Of a DNA stretch of 64,000 nt, positions 34,052 through 43,426 are shown one piece after another. The notes below the pieces were generated by a model that saw only the letters and a list, made by a program, of their open reading frames with translations, did no database searches and was not told where the DNA came from. Source of the DNA: Echinicola rosea. GTDB taxonomy: Bacteria > Bacteroidota > Bacteroidia > Cytophagales > Cyclobacteriaceae. The position numbers were made by a program, and so were the translations under genes. The stretch spans positions 2,198,501 to 2,262,500 of the forward strand of contig NZ_CP040106.1 in assembly GCF_005281475.1 (NCBI RefSeq), in the 5' to 3' direction. Position 1 is the first letter of the stretch. Every line of letters starts with the position of its first letter.

Positions 34052-35689
34052 TTAATTTTTAGGGTGAAATACAGTGGTAAACTGAAAATTACTGCCGTCA
34101 AAAAGTCCTTTATCACTTAATTTCAAAGCTGGGATGACCAGCAGCGCCATAAAACTCAATGTCATGAACGGGGAGTCCAGCGTGGCGCCCATTTTTTTTG
34201 CCAGACGGTCTATTTCTGTATAGGCCTTGGCGACTTCATACCCATCATCTGCAGACATGATGCCGGCGATCGGTAGTGGTAGTATAAGGCTTTCGGCAGC
34301 AGAAACGGCCGCAATACCACCTTTTTCTCTGATGACCATGTTGACGGCTTTAGCAATGGCTCCGTCATCAGTGCCCACGGCTAGGATATTGTGCGAGTCA
34401 TGTCCTACAGAAGAGGCGATTGCCCCTTCCTTAATCCCAAAGTTTTTGATAAAAGCCATGGCAGGGGCAGCGTCTTGATACCGGTTGACAACGGTAAATT
34501 TTAAAATATCCTCGGCTACATTGGCCTCAGCAAAGCCGTCTTTTACCAAAATGGCAGCAACGAGCTCATTGGTGATTAATTGGCCGTCCTTCGCTTCAAT
34601 GATCCTGGCAAGGGAAGAAGAAGCTTTTAGTCTAAAATCTTCCGGCTTTTTTAGGGAAGTATCAAAATTATTAATCGGAGAAGTGGTGACCGAAGAGATG
34701 AGGGATTTTCCATTTTCAGCTACCTTTTGGCCTTTGATATAGGTGGCTGCTACTTCGAAGTCAGTCAAGTTTTTGCAGCATATAAAGTCAGCAGGATCGC
34801 CAAGCTTTAATTGGCCTACATCCATACGATAGTGTGCGATGGGGTTGAGACAGGCAGCTTTTAGTACGTTGAACATGTTTTTTCCTTTGCTCACCGCCCT
34901 GGCCACCAGTTGGTTGATGTGTCCGATGGCAAGGTTGTCAGGATGTTTGTCATCGGAGCAGAACATCACGTTATCAGCGTTTTTATCCATAAGGTCAATC
35001 AGCGCGTCGAAGTTTTTGGCGGCACTTCCCTCGCGAATGATGATTTTCATGCCATGCTGTAGCTTGGATAGTGCTTCCTCCTCGGTGAAGCATTCATGGT
35101 CCGTGGAGATTCCGGCTGCGATGTATTTTTTTGCAGCGTCTCCTTTCAGGCCTGGTGCGTGACCATCGACGGGTTTCTGGTGTTTGGCTGCAACAGCTAT
35201 TTTTTCCAGCACTGCCGGATCTTTGTTGATCACTCCCGGCCAATTCATCATTTCTGCCAAATAAGCGACTTCTTTTCGGCTGAGGAGCTCATCGATGTCA
35301 TCGGCTGTGATTTCTCCACCGGCGGTTTCAAAAGGCGTGGCAGGGACACAAGAGGGCGCGCCAAAATAGAAGTTGAAATTTACTTTTTTGCCATTTTCTA
35401 TCATGTAATCCACGCCTTCTTTGCCACAGACATTTGCGATTTCATGAGGATCCGATACCGTGGCGACCGTGCCATGGACAACGGCCAGCCGGGCAAATTC
35501 AGAAGGAATCAGCATGGAAGATTCTACATGGACATGAGCATCTATGAATCCAGGCATCAGGTAGTGTTCAGGGGCACTGTCGATAGGTGTGATGGAAGAG
35601 ATCTTTCCGTCTTTGATGGTTATTTCAGAAGGAGAAATGCTTTGCTCCATGATATTAACTAGCTGACCTTTAATGGAAAAAGTGCTCAT
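34052..35689 (-). CDS. ade: Adenine deaminase
   Basis: Manganese or iron-dependent amidohydrolase converting adenine to hypoxanthine in purine salvage. The 545-residue protein has the amidohydrolase metal motif GFIDAHVHVESSM (about 48-60), DPHEIANVCG (about 80-89), GHAPGLKG and SDDKHPDN, and the C-terminal domain with GHDSHNI (about 412-418) and DDGAIAKAVN characteristic of the AdeC type. Length is normal. It stands alone, convergent with the sensor kinase and divergent from cmk. Confidence 0.95.
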   Translation of the reverse strand: MSTFSIKGQLVNIMEQSISPSEITIKDGKISSITPIDSAPEHYLMPGFIDAHVHVESSMLIPSEFARLAVVHGTVATVSDPHEIANVCGKEGVDYMIENGKKVNFNFYFGAPSCVPATPFETAGGEITADDIDELLSRKEVAYLAEMMNWPGVINKDPAVLEKIAVAAKHQKPVDGHAPGLKGDAAKKYIAAGISTDHECFTEEEALSKLQHGMKIIIREGSAAKNFDALIDLMDKNADNVMFCSDDKHPDNLAIGHINQLVARAVSKGKNMFNVLKAACLNPIAHYRMDVGQLKLGDPADFICCKNLTDFEVAATYIKGQKVAENGKSLISSVTTSPINNFDTSLKKPEDFRLKASSSLARIIEAKDGQLITNELVAAILVKDGFAEANVAEDILKFTVVNRYQDAAPAMAFIKNFGIKEGAIASSVGHDSHNILAVGTDDGAIAKAVNMVIREKGGIAAVSAAESLILPLPIAGIMSADDGYEVAKAYTEIDRLAKKMGATLDSPFMTLSFMALLVIPALKLSDKGLFDGSNFQFTTVFHPKN

Positions 35690-35830
35690 TTTAAGGTTGA
35701 TTTTAGATGGAATAATTCTAAATATAGGGAATTTACATGGATTTTTTGGATTCAGTGGGGTGTGAGGCTGCTTCTTCGTAGAATGGCTGTATTAGTCCCT
35801 GATTATCCATAATTATCCACCCAAAAACTT

Positions 35831-35838
35831 TATATTTG
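35831..35838 (+). promoter_or_regulatory. -7 promoter box TATATTTG before cmk
   Basis: Exact match to the Bacteroidota -7 consensus TAnnTTTG, 35 bp upstream of the cmk start. A -33 TTTG at the right distance is not evident, so the promoter is only partly supported. Confidence 0.4.
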
Positions 35839-35873
35839 CACCGTAAAAGAGTTTAGTACCGTGAATTTTTGAA

Positions 35874-36557
35874 ATGAAGAAAATTGTAATTGCCATAGAT
35901 GGCTTTTCAGGCTGTGGTAAAAGTAGCACGGCCAAACAGGTGGCCAAGAAATTAGGCTACACTTATATTGATTCTGGAGCCATGTATCGGGCAGCTACCT
36001 TGCATTTCATCAACAAGTTCACGGAACTGACCAACCCAAAAGACATCCAGCGAGCCTTGGATAGCCTTGAGATCGCTTTTCACCAGAATGAGGCAAGTGA
36101 TCACCAAGACACCTACCTGAACGGGCTTAATGTGGAGAAGAAAATCCGGAGCATGGAAGTTTCCGAAAAAGTCAGCGAGATAAGTAAGATCAAAGAAGTC
36201 CGGCAAGAACTGGTAGCGCAACAACAACGTTTGGGCAAACACAAGGGAGTGGTTATGGACGGCAGGGATATTGGTACGGTGGTATTCCCCGGTGCGGAAC
36301 TAAAAGTGTTTATGACTGCAGATACCAAGATCCGGGCAGAGCGGAGGCAGAAGGAATTGTTGGAGAGGGGAGAGTTGGTAGAGCTGGATAAAATCATCCA
36401 CAACCTACAGGAACGTGACAGGATCGATTCCAGTCGCTCAGAAAGTCCCTTAAAAAAAGCTGATGATGCTGTAGAAATCGACACGAGTTTATTGGATTTT
36501 GAAGAGCAGATATGCCAGATTACGGATTTGGCCAAAAAGAAAATTGAAGAAAACTAA
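35874..36557 (+). CDS. cmk: Cytidylate kinase
   Basis: Phosphorylates CMP and dCMP in pyrimidine nucleotide synthesis. The 227-residue protein has the P-loop GFSGCGKSS (about 10-18), DSGAMYRA (about 32-39) and MDGRDIGTVVFPGAELKVFM (about 125-144), ending with the RDRIDSSRSESPLKKADDA motif of bacterial Cmk. It precedes ispH by 6 bp on the same strand, a gene pair often seen in Bacteroidota. Confidence 0.96.
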   Translation: MKKIVIAIDGFSGCGKSSTAKQVAKKLGYTYIDSGAMYRAATLHFINKFTELTNPKDIQRALDSLEIAFHQNEASDHQDTYLNGLNVEKKIRSMEVSEKVSEISKIKEVRQELVAQQQRLGKHKGVVMDGRDIGTVVFPGAELKVFMTADTKIRAERRQKELLERGELVELDKIIHNLQERDRIDSSRSESPLKKADDAVEIDTSLLDFEEQICQITDLAKKKIEEN

Positions 36558-36563
36558 TAAAAG

Positions 36564-37460
36564 ATGCAGGTAACGATAGACAAAAACTCAGGCTATTGCT
36601 TTGGGGTGGAATTTGCCATCAAGATGGCAGAGGATGAGATGGAGGATGGAGGCCGTCTGTACTGCCTAGGGGATATCGTCCACAACGATATGGAGGTGAA
36701 GCGTCTGAGTGATAAGGGGTTGGTCGTGATCGGCCGGGATGAGCTCAAGGAACTGAAAGATTGTAAGGTGCTAATCAGGGCACATGGGGAGCCACCGGAG
36801 ACGTACAGATTGGCCATTGAAAATAACATAGAGCTGATCGATGCTTCGTGCCCTGTAGTGCTCAAGCTCCAGCACCGTGTAAAGACGGCATTTGATAAAA
36901 TCGAGAAAAAAGATGGCCAAATCGTCATTTATGGAAAAAAAGGTCATGCCGAGGTCATCGGACTTACCGGGCAGACCATGGAGAAAGCCATTGTGGTGAT
37001 GGAGGACAAGGACTTGGAGAAGATCGATTTCAGCAAGCCAGTGACCCTCTTTAGCCAGACTACTAAAAGTACAAAGGGATTTTATGCCCTAAAGGCCAAG
37101 ATCGAAGAAAAGATGGCCGCAGCTAACCAAACCTTGGAGGAGATTGACTTTACGGCGAACGATTCCATTTGCCGCCAAGTGTCCAACAGGGAGCCGCAGT
37201 TGACACGATTTGCGAATGAAAATGATGTAATTATTTTTGTGGCAGGCAAAAAAAGTTCTAACGGCAGGGCGCTTTACCAAGTTTGCAAGGCTCAAAATCC
37301 GCGGAGTTATTTCATCGAAAATGAAGGAGAAATCGATCCGGATTGGTTTGGCAGTGATGACAAAGTGGGGATTTGTGGTGCTACTTCTACGCCCATGTGG
37401 CTAATGGAGCAAGTAATGGCGTATATCAACTCGCTGGACCAGCCCGTAACACAGGTCTAA
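36564..37460 (+). CDS. ispH: 4-hydroxy-3-methylbut-2-enyl diphosphate reductase (LytB/IspH)
   Basis: Last enzyme of the MEP isoprenoid pathway, an iron-sulfur protein producing IPP and DMAPP. The 298-residue protein carries the three conserved Cys: SGYCFGVEFAI (Cys10), DASCPVVLKLQ (about Cys95) and NDSICRQVSNREPQ (about Cys194), plus RAHGEPPE and KKSSNGRALYQVC. Co-transcription with cmk is likely from the 6-bp spacing. Confidence 0.96.
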   Translation: MQVTIDKNSGYCFGVEFAIKMAEDEMEDGGRLYCLGDIVHNDMEVKRLSDKGLVVIGRDELKELKDCKVLIRAHGEPPETYRLAIENNIELIDASCPVVLKLQHRVKTAFDKIEKKDGQIVIYGKKGHAEVIGLTGQTMEKAIVVMEDKDLEKIDFSKPVTLFSQTTKSTKGFYALKAKIEEKMAAANQTLEEIDFTANDSICRQVSNREPQLTRFANENDVIIFVAGKKSSNGRALYQVCKAQNPRSYFIENEGEIDPDWFGSDDKVGICGATSTPMWLMEQVMAYINSLDQPVTQV

Positions 37461-37541
37461 AAGTGGGTGTAAAATCAAAAAAGACCAAGTGCCGCCTGTA
37501 AATATTCGGCCAATTAGCTTCTAATAACTAATGTATTTTAT

Positions 37542-37549
37542 TAGATTTG
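37542..37549 (+). promoter_or_regulatory. -7 promoter box TAGATTTG before nqrA
   Basis: Exact match to TAnnTTTG, 38 bp upstream of the nqrA start in the 127-bp gap after ispH. No well-placed -33 TTTG is seen. It would serve the nqr operon separately from cmk-ispH. Confidence 0.4.
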
Positions 37550-37587
37550 AGGCGTTTTTCAAAGGACCATATAGTTTCAAATAAAAT

Positions 37588-38952
37588 ATGTCAAAACTAG
37601 TTAAGCTTAAGAAGGGATTTGATATTAAGCTGGAGGGAAAGGCAGAAAAGAAAACTGAAGCTTTCCAGCCGGCTCAGACCTTCGCGATCAAGCCTACAGA
37701 CTTTGTAGGTATGCAGCGTCCAAAAGTAACTGTCAAGGAAGGAGATACCGTAAAAGCGGGCACTCCCATTCTATTTGACAAAAAACTTGAATCCGTTCTT
37801 TATGCAGCTCCCGTTTCAGGAGAGATTGTCGAGATCAAAAGAGGTGAAAAAAGAAAACTATTGGAGATCAAAATCATGGCCGATAAAGAGATCAGCTATG
37901 AGGCGTTCACCAAGTTTTCGGAGTCAGACCTCAAAAGCCTCACAAAAGAGCAAGCTGTTGACGCTCTCCTAAAAGGTGGTGTATGGCCACAAATCATCCA
38001 GCGCCCATATGGGGTCGTGGCCAACCCAGAAGATGATCCTAAAGCGATCTTTATTTCTGGCTTCGATTCCCACCCACTTGCACCCGATTATGGAGTGTTA
38101 CTCAAAGGACAAGAAAAGTATTTTCAAGCTGGCCTTAACATCCTCAAAAAACTTACTTCCGGAAAAATCCACCTCAACCTAGACCAGGATTCTGAGGTGT
38201 CACCCGTATATGCCGGTGTGCAAGGTGTAGAAGTGAACAAGTTTTCAGGCCCACACCCAGCAGGAAATGTAGGTGTACAGATTCACCATTTAAATCCAAT
38301 CAACAAAGGAGAGGTGGCATGGACCATCAATCCTTATGGGGTGGTTCAGGTAGGCAAACTGCTCCTTGAGGGGATTTACGACGCTTCTAAAGTGATCGCT
38401 ATTACTGGTTCTGAAGCCAAGAAGGCTGTTTATGCTAAAACCTATCAAGGTGCCTGCGTGGATAAATTGGTCGTGGACAACACCAAGTCTGATCATTTTA
38501 GAGTAGTTTCTGGAAACGTGCTTACAGGAGAAAAAATCAATCACGATGGGTACTTGGGGTACTATGACCACCAGATCACCTTGCTTCCTGAAGGCGACTA
38601 TTACGAGTTTATGGGCTGGGCCAAACCGACCAGTAGTAAACTGAGTTTCCACCGTGCACTAGGCTTATTGTCTTTCCTTTCTCCAAGCAAAGAATTTGTA
38701 TTGGATACCAACACACGAGGTGAGGAAAGGGCATTTGTGCAGACAGGGGTATTCGAGCAGGTCACTCCAATGGACATTTTCCCAATCTATCTTCTGAAAG
38801 CCATCATGGCGGAGGATTTCGATGAAATGGAAGAATTGGGGATTTATGAAATAATCGAGGAAGATTTGGCACTTTGTGAATTTATCGATGTGTCCAAACA
38901 CCCTGTTCAAGACATTGTCAGAAAAGGAATAGAACTAATTCAATATAGTTAA
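37588..38952 (+). CDS. nqrA: Na+-translocating NADH:quinone reductase subunit A
   Basis: Peripheral subunit of the sodium-pumping respiratory complex. The 454-residue protein starts with MSKLVKLKKGFDIKLEGKAE and contains GDTVKAGTPILFDKKLESVL, a lipoyl-like fold shared with RnfC, and GPHPAGNVGVQIHHLNPINK near residue 210. It is first of five tightly packed nqr genes. Confidence 0.96.
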   Translation: MSKLVKLKKGFDIKLEGKAEKKTEAFQPAQTFAIKPTDFVGMQRPKVTVKEGDTVKAGTPILFDKKLESVLYAAPVSGEIVEIKRGEKRKLLEIKIMADKEISYEAFTKFSESDLKSLTKEQAVDALLKGGVWPQIIQRPYGVVANPEDDPKAIFISGFDSHPLAPDYGVLLKGQEKYFQAGLNILKKLTSGKIHLNLDQDSEVSPVYAGVQGVEVNKFSGPHPAGNVGVQIHHLNPINKGEVAWTINPYGVVQVGKLLLEGIYDASKVIAITGSEAKKAVYAKTYQGACVDKLVVDNTKSDHFRVVSGNVLTGEKINHDGYLGYYDHQITLLPEGDYYEFMGWAKPTSSKLSFHRALGLLSFLSPSKEFVLDTNTRGEERAFVQTGVFEQVTPMDIFPIYLLKAIMAEDFDEMEELGIYEIIEEDLALCEFIDVSKHPVQDIVRKGIELIQYS

Positions 38953-38957
38953 TCAAT

Positions 38958-40160
38958 ATGAAGTTTCTACGTGATCTGTTAGATAAACAGAAGCCGCTCT
39001 TTCAAAAGGGAGGTAAATTTGAGAATTTATATTACTTGTATGAGGCCGGAGAGACGTTTATGTTTTCTCCCAACCATACAACGGGTATAAAAGGTGCTCA
39101 GGTAAAAGATGCCATCGATCTGAAGCGGATGATGATCACCGTGGTGGTAGCCCTTTTGCCTTGTCTGCTATTTGGTATTTATAACGTTGGCGAGCAACAT
39201 TATCTAGCGGTGGGTGAAGCTGTTGGTTTCGGCGAAAAATTCCTGCTGGGCTTGAAATTGGTGCTGCCAATTGTTATCGTAGCCTATGCGGCAGGGGGGA
39301 TTGTAGAGGCGATCTTTGCCGTAATCAGGAAGCACCCTATCAATGAAGGATTCTTGGTGACAGGGATGTTGGTTCCTTTGGTAGTGCCTGCTTCTATGCC
39401 GCTATGGCAAGTGGCCTTGGCTACCATATTTGCAGTAGTGATTGCAAAGGAAGTATTTGGAGGTACCGGGATGAATATATTGAACGTGGCCATGACGGCC
39501 AGGGCGTTCTTGTATTTTGCCTACCCTGCCCAAATCTCCGGAGATCAGGTTTGGACGTATCTGGGAGAGAAAACCGCCGTGGACGGATTTTCCGGAGCGA
39601 CAGCACTTTCTGTAGCTTATGGAGCCGGTCAAAGTGGCGAGGCAGTTACGAGTGCCCTTGCCTCCCATAATGCGAGCATTGGTGATCAGCTTTACAGCTT
39701 TGCCAATATGTTCTTTGGTTTTATCCCAGGTTCTATTGGTGAGACATCTACTTTGATGTGTTTGATCGGTGCATTGATCCTGATCGCTACTGGCGTAGGA
39801 AGCTGGAAAATCATTGTAAGTGGATTTGCAGGTACTTATATCATGGGATTGATCATGAATGCTTTTGCTGCAAATGAGTTTATGGCAATGCCTGCACACT
39901 ACCACTTGGTCATGGGCGGTGTGGCTTTCGGTATCGTATTTATGGCTACTGACCCTGTTTCAGCATCACAGACCGAAAAAGGAAAGTGGCTATACGGCCT
40001 ACTGATTGGTTTCTTGACCGTGATCATAAGGGTGACCAATCCCGCTTACCCAGAGGGCATTATGTTGGCAGTTCTATTGATGAACGTCTTCGCTCCACTT
40101 ATTGATTATTATGTTGTAAAAGCAAACAAGAAAAGGAGGTTACAACGTGCAACAGTCTAA
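38958..40160 (+). CDS. nqrB: Na+-translocating NADH:quinone reductase subunit B
   Basis: Integral-membrane subunit with about ten TM helices that carries a covalent FMN and riboflavin. The FMN-attachment motif SGATALS is visible (about residue 213-219, Thr attached through phosphate), in the DGFSGATALSVAYG context. The 400-residue length is normal. It follows nqrA by 5 bp and overlaps nqrC by 14 bp. Confidence 0.96.
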   Translation: MKFLRDLLDKQKPLFQKGGKFENLYYLYEAGETFMFSPNHTTGIKGAQVKDAIDLKRMMITVVVALLPCLLFGIYNVGEQHYLAVGEAVGFGEKFLLGLKLVLPIVIVAYAAGGIVEAIFAVIRKHPINEGFLVTGMLVPLVVPASMPLWQVALATIFAVVIAKEVFGGTGMNILNVAMTARAFLYFAYPAQISGDQVWTYLGEKTAVDGFSGATALSVAYGAGQSGEAVTSALASHNASIGDQLYSFANMFFGFIPGSIGETSTLMCLIGALILIATGVGSWKIIVSGFAGTYIMGLIMNAFAANEFMAMPAHYHLVMGGVAFGIVFMATDPVSASQTEKGKWLYGLLIGFLTVIIRVTNPAYPEGIMLAVLLMNVFAPLIDYYVVKANKKRRLQRATV

Positions 40161-40896
40161 TACATATATCATAACATTCTCGGTAATTCTTACCGTAGTG
40201 CTCGGATTTTTACTTTCTGGAACCTCCCAGCTGTTGGGGCCGATTCAGAAGGAAGCCGTGGCACTGGACAATAAAAAGCAGATCCTAGGAGCTGTAATGG
40301 AAGCGGAAAAAATCGCCGCCATGAAGCCTAAGGAGATCAATGAATACTACGAGAATACCATTTCCTCAAAAGTGGTAAATATCAATGGTGAGGAAGTAAC
40401 AGAGCAAGATGGTGCAGAAGTAACTGCAGAAACAGTGGACGTGGCCAAAAATTATAAGAAGCCTGCTGACGAGCGACTATTCCCTGTGTACATTTATCAT
40501 GAGGAAGGTAGTGAGGACAAAGTAGTCGCTTATATCTTGCCACTCTATGGAGCAGGACTATGGGACGCTATCTGGGGCTACCTGGCCTTGCAAACCGACC
40601 TGAACACCATCGAAGGGGTGACCTTTAGCCACGCTGGGGAGACCCCAGGTCTTGGTGCCAGGATCACTTCAGGTGAAGTGCAACAAAGGTATCAAGGTAA
40701 AGAGATATTTGGTGAAGGAGGAGAACTGCAGGCAGTAGAAATGCAAAAAGGTGAAGGGAAGGATTATTCATCAGAGCCACATAAGGTGGATGGCATGTCT
40801 GGAGCCACTATTACTGGTGATGGAGTGAACAAAATGCTACAAAACTACTTGGGATATTATCAATCTTACCTGGACAAAGTAAAAGGTAAGTCCTAA
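40147..40896 (+). CDS. nqrC: Na+-translocating NADH:quinone reductase subunit C
   Basis: Single-TM subunit with a periplasmic FMN-binding domain. The N-terminal helix (TYIITFSVILTVVLGFLLSG) is followed by the soluble domain with ATITGDGVNK near residue 220; the FMN motif SGATIT with its attachment Thr is present. The start is GTG inside the nqrB end, so translation is coupled. The 249-residue length is normal. Confidence 0.95.
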   Translation: MQQSNTYIITFSVILTVVLGFLLSGTSQLLGPIQKEAVALDNKKQILGAVMEAEKIAAMKPKEINEYYENTISSKVVNINGEEVTEQDGAEVTAETVDVAKNYKKPADERLFPVYIYHEEGSEDKVVAYILPLYGAGLWDAIWGYLALQTDLNTIEGVTFSHAGETPGLGARITSGEVQQRYQGKEIFGEGGELQAVEMQKGEGKDYSSEPHKVDGMSGATITGDGVNKMLQNYLGYYQSYLDKVKGKS

Positions 40897-40942
40897 TAGT
40901 TTTGCTTTAAAAATATTGTAGAACGTCTCAACATAATATGAT

Positions 40943-41626
40943 ATGAGTACAGAAACAGCAGAAAAGACAGAAGTCAAAAAGCCCGCCGAGGCGCTCCTGT
41001 CCAAGCGAAGAAAAAAATTGATTTCTGACCCGTTGGTAGATGACAACCCGATTACCATACAGGTATTGGGGATTTGTTCTGCATTGGCGGTGACCACTCA
41101 GATGAAGCCTACCTTGGTAATGGCACTGTCGGTGATCTTTGTGATCGTGATGTCCAATTTGACCATTTCGATCATGAGAAATACCATTCCTACCCGTGTT
41201 CGGATCATCGTACAGTTGGCAGTAGTGGCTACTTTGGTGACCTTGGTAAATGAGATTCTGAAGGCATTTGCCTATGATATGTACAAGGAGTTGTCCGTAT
41301 TCGTAGGCTTGATTATTACCAACTGTATTGTGATGGGCCGACTAGAGGCATTTGCATTGGGCAATAAGCCCTATGATTCTGTATTGGATGGCTTTGGCAG
41401 TGCGTTGGGATATTCATGGATCATTCTTGCAGTAGCCTTCTTCAGAGAGCTGTGGGGATCAGGTTCAGTATTCGGTATTCCTGTTTTCGATACCGTTTCT
41501 TCTTGGTTCGGAGAGGACTTCTCTTTGGCCACCAATGGCTTGATGGTTAGCCCGGTGGGTGCCTTTATCATCCTTGGATTGATTATCTGGGTACAGCGTA
41601 CCAAGACAGGATATGTAGAACATTAA
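40943..41626 (+). CDS. nqrD: Na+-translocating NADH:quinone reductase subunit D
   Basis: Six-TM membrane subunit of the complex, homologous to RnfE. The 227-residue protein has a charged N-terminal tail (MSTETAEKTEVKKPAEALLS) longer than usual, then VDDNPITIQVLGICSALAVT and TNCIVMGRLEAFALGNKP, where the conserved Cys in NCIVMGR is a known iron ligand at the NqrD/NqrE interface. Confidence 0.95.
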   Translation: MSTETAEKTEVKKPAEALLSKRRKKLISDPLVDDNPITIQVLGICSALAVTTQMKPTLVMALSVIFVIVMSNLTISIMRNTIPTRVRIIVQLAVVATLVTLVNEILKAFAYDMYKELSVFVGLIITNCIVMGRLEAFALGNKPYDSVLDGFGSALGYSWIILAVAFFRELWGSGSVFGIPVFDTVSSWFGEDFSLATNGLMVSPVGAFIILGLIIWVQRTKTGYVEH

Positions 41627-41640
41627 AATATCGCTAAGAG

Positions 41641-42252
41641 ATGGAATTATTTAGCTTAGGAATCCGGTCAATCTTTATTGACAATATGGTATTTGCTTAC
41701 TTCTTGGGAATGTGCTCTTTCTTGGCCGTTTCCAAAAAAGTGAGTACCGCTTTAGGCCTTGGTGCAGCGGTAATCTTCGTATTGACGATTACCGTGCCTT
41801 TAAACTGGCTTTTGAATGAATTTGTATTGAAGGAAGGGGCATTGTCCTTTTTAGGAGAATCTTTTGCCACCATTGATCTTACCTTCTTGAGGTTTATCAT
41901 GTTCATCGCTATTATCGCAGCGATGGTGCAATTGGTGGAGATGGTGGTAGAAAAATTTGCCCCTGCACTCTATGGTGCACTGGGGATTTTCCTTCCGCTG
42001 ATTGCCGTAAACTGTGCGATTCTTGGTGGATCCCTTTTTATGGCGCAGAGAGACTATACCTTGGCTGAAGCAGGTGTTTATGGATTTGGTTCTGGCACTG
42101 GCTTTTTCCTTGCAATTGTAGCTTTGGCTGCGATTCGTGAAAAATTGAAGTACTCAAATGTACCTAATGGTCTTAAAGGTCTAGGTATTACGATGTTGAT
42201 TACTGGACTGATGGGCATTGCCTTTATGTCATTTATGGGCATCGACCTGTAA
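41641..42252 (+). CDS. nqrE: Na+-translocating NADH:quinone reductase subunit E
   Basis: Six-TM partner of NqrD, homologous to RnfA, 203 residues. It shows [20 protein letters not shown] with one conserved Cys and [18 protein letters not shown] with the second; both Cys face each other across the membrane to bind an iron centre. It is the last nqr gene here. An intrinsic terminator follows about 30 bp downstream and no nqrF appears. Confidence 0.95.
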   Translation: MELFSLGIRSIFIDNMVFAYFLGMCSFLAVSKKVSTALGLGAAVIFVLTITVPLNWLLNEFVLKEGALSFLGESFATIDLTFLRFIMFIAIIAAMVQLVEMVVEKFAPALYGALGIFLPLIAVNCAILGGSLFMAQRDYTLAEAGVYGFGSGTGFFLAIVALAAIREKLKYSNVPNGLKGLGITMLITGLMGIAFMSFMGIDL

Positions 42253-42281
42253 GATTTTCCAGTATCATAAAATATTATGAG

Positions 42282-42310
42282 AAGCCCTTCCTTTTTGGTT
42301 GGGCTTTTTT
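42282..42310 (+). terminator. Intrinsic terminator after nqrE
   Basis: AAGCCC and GGGCTT form a stem with a 13-nt inner part, followed by a T-run. It ends the nqrABCDE transcript before the DUF502 gene, which explains why nqrF would not belong to this transcript. Confidence 0.75.
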
Positions 42311-42363
42311 ATTGTTATCACTGATTCAGGCATTATTTTTATGGGTAATGTGAAAACCAAAAC

Positions 42364-42939
42364 ATGGAATCTATGTCATTCACCTCTAAGCGTATAGCAA
42401 ATTACTTCTTTAAAGGGTTACTTTTTGTGGCTCCCCTGGCATTGACGGTATATATCATTTATTATATCGTTCAGTTTTTGGACAATCTATTGCCTGTACC
42501 GGTGCCAGGGCTGGGAATTTTGATCGTTTTTGGGTTGATTACATTTATTGGCTACTTGGCAAATATATTCATTACCAGACCTATTTTTGAACTTGTAGAA
42601 AGATGGCTTTTCAGAATCCCATTGGTCAATATTCTCTATACGAGTATCAAAGACTTGATGTCTGCCTTTGTCGGAGACAAAAAGAAATTCAATACACCAG
42701 TTATCGTCAAGTTATCAGAACATGTTAGCCGCTTGGGTTTTATTACTCAAGAAGACCTGTCCATGATCGACGAGGAGGACTTGGTGGCTGTTTACCTTCC
42801 TCATTCCTATAATTTCAGCGGTAATTGCTTTTTGGCTCCAAGAGAGAATGTCCGTATCCTGAAAGGCGCCAACAGTACGGAGGTGATGAAGTTTATTGTA
42901 TCGGGGGGTGTTTCGGAGTTGAGCCAGCCCAAAAAGTAA
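42364..42939 (+). CDS. DUF502-family membrane protein
   Basis: A 191-residue inner-membrane protein with two N-terminal TM segments (about 13-37 and 50-70), the DUF502 hallmark FITRPIFELVERWLFRIPLV (about 69-88), then a soluble C-terminal domain with FLAPRENVRILKG. The family is widespread and its function is unknown. It has its own bidirectional terminator, shared with the convergent trxA. Confidence 0.88.
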   Translation: MESMSFTSKRIANYFFKGLLFVAPLALTVYIIYYIVQFLDNLLPVPVPGLGILIVFGLITFIGYLANIFITRPIFELVERWLFRIPLVNILYTSIKDLMSAFVGDKKKFNTPVIVKLSEHVSRLGFITQEDLSMIDEEDLVAVYLPHSYNFSGNCFLAPRENVRILKGANSTEVMKFIVSGGVSELSQPKK

Positions 42940-42940
42940 A

Positions 42941-42966
42941 AAAAAGCTCCGGTAAAGGAGCTTTTT
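42941..42966. terminator. Bidirectional terminator between DUF502 gene and trxA
   Basis: AAAAAGCTCC-GGTAAA-GGAGCTTTTT is a perfect 10-bp stem including the A and T runs, symmetrical for both strands. The two genes are convergent around it. Confidence 0.85.
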
Positions 42967-42989
42967 GATTTAAAATTATATACTCACGA

Positions 42990-43310
42990 TTAAATTTGAG
43001 CTTCTAGTTTTTGGGCAAGTACAGCTTTAGGGACTGCACCTACTTGCTTGTCCACCACTTCGCCGTTTTTGAAGAAGAGAAGGGTAGGGATACTCCTGAT
43101 GCCAAATTTAGAGGCTACAGCAGGGTTTGCATCTACATCGACTTTACCTATCACCGCTTTTCCGTCATATTCGCCAGCAATTTCTTCTACTACTGGCCCG
43201 ATCATTTTACAAGGTCCACACCACTCAGCCCAGAAATCTACTAATATGGGTTGGTCTGATTTGATGATTTCCTCAAAGTTTGCGTCGGTAATTTCAATTG
43301 CTTTTGCCAT
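42990..43310 (-). CDS. trxA: Thioredoxin
   Basis: Cytosolic disulfide reductant of 106 residues with the active site WCGPC (about residues 30-34), the preceding ILVDFWAEWC strand and the cis-Pro loop RSIPTLLFFKNG. Length and motif are canonical. It is convergent with the DUF502 gene and 116 bp downstream of the dnaE stop on the same strand, with its own -7 box. Confidence 0.97.
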   Translation of the reverse strand: MAKAIEITDANFEEIIKSDQPILVDFWAEWCGPCKMIGPVVEEIAGEYDGKAVIGKVDVDANPAVASKFGIRSIPTLLFFKNGEVVDKQVGAVPKAVLAQKLEAQI

Positions 43311-43340
43311 TTTATTATTTGTTTAAGTTTCAATTTTCCT

Positions 43341-43348
43341 CAAATATA
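43341..43348 (-). promoter_or_regulatory. -7 promoter box TATATTTG (minus strand) before trxA
   Basis: The complement of this site reads TATATTTG, an exact TAnnTTTG match, 31 bp upstream of the trxA start codon. This gives trxA a promoter separate from dnaE. A well-spaced -33 element was not found. Confidence 0.4.
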
Positions 43349-43426
43349 ATATTCTAAAGTATTTTAGGTTTTATTTAGTTCCTTAATGGAGCAAATATTT
43401 CAACAAATACCTTAGCATTTGCAGCA

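Noticed and set aside
42253..42363. A possible hidden nqrF after nqrE
   Set aside because: The gap is only 111 bp, contains a terminator, and the next gene is DUF502; no ferredoxin or FAD-binding motif was seen in the window.
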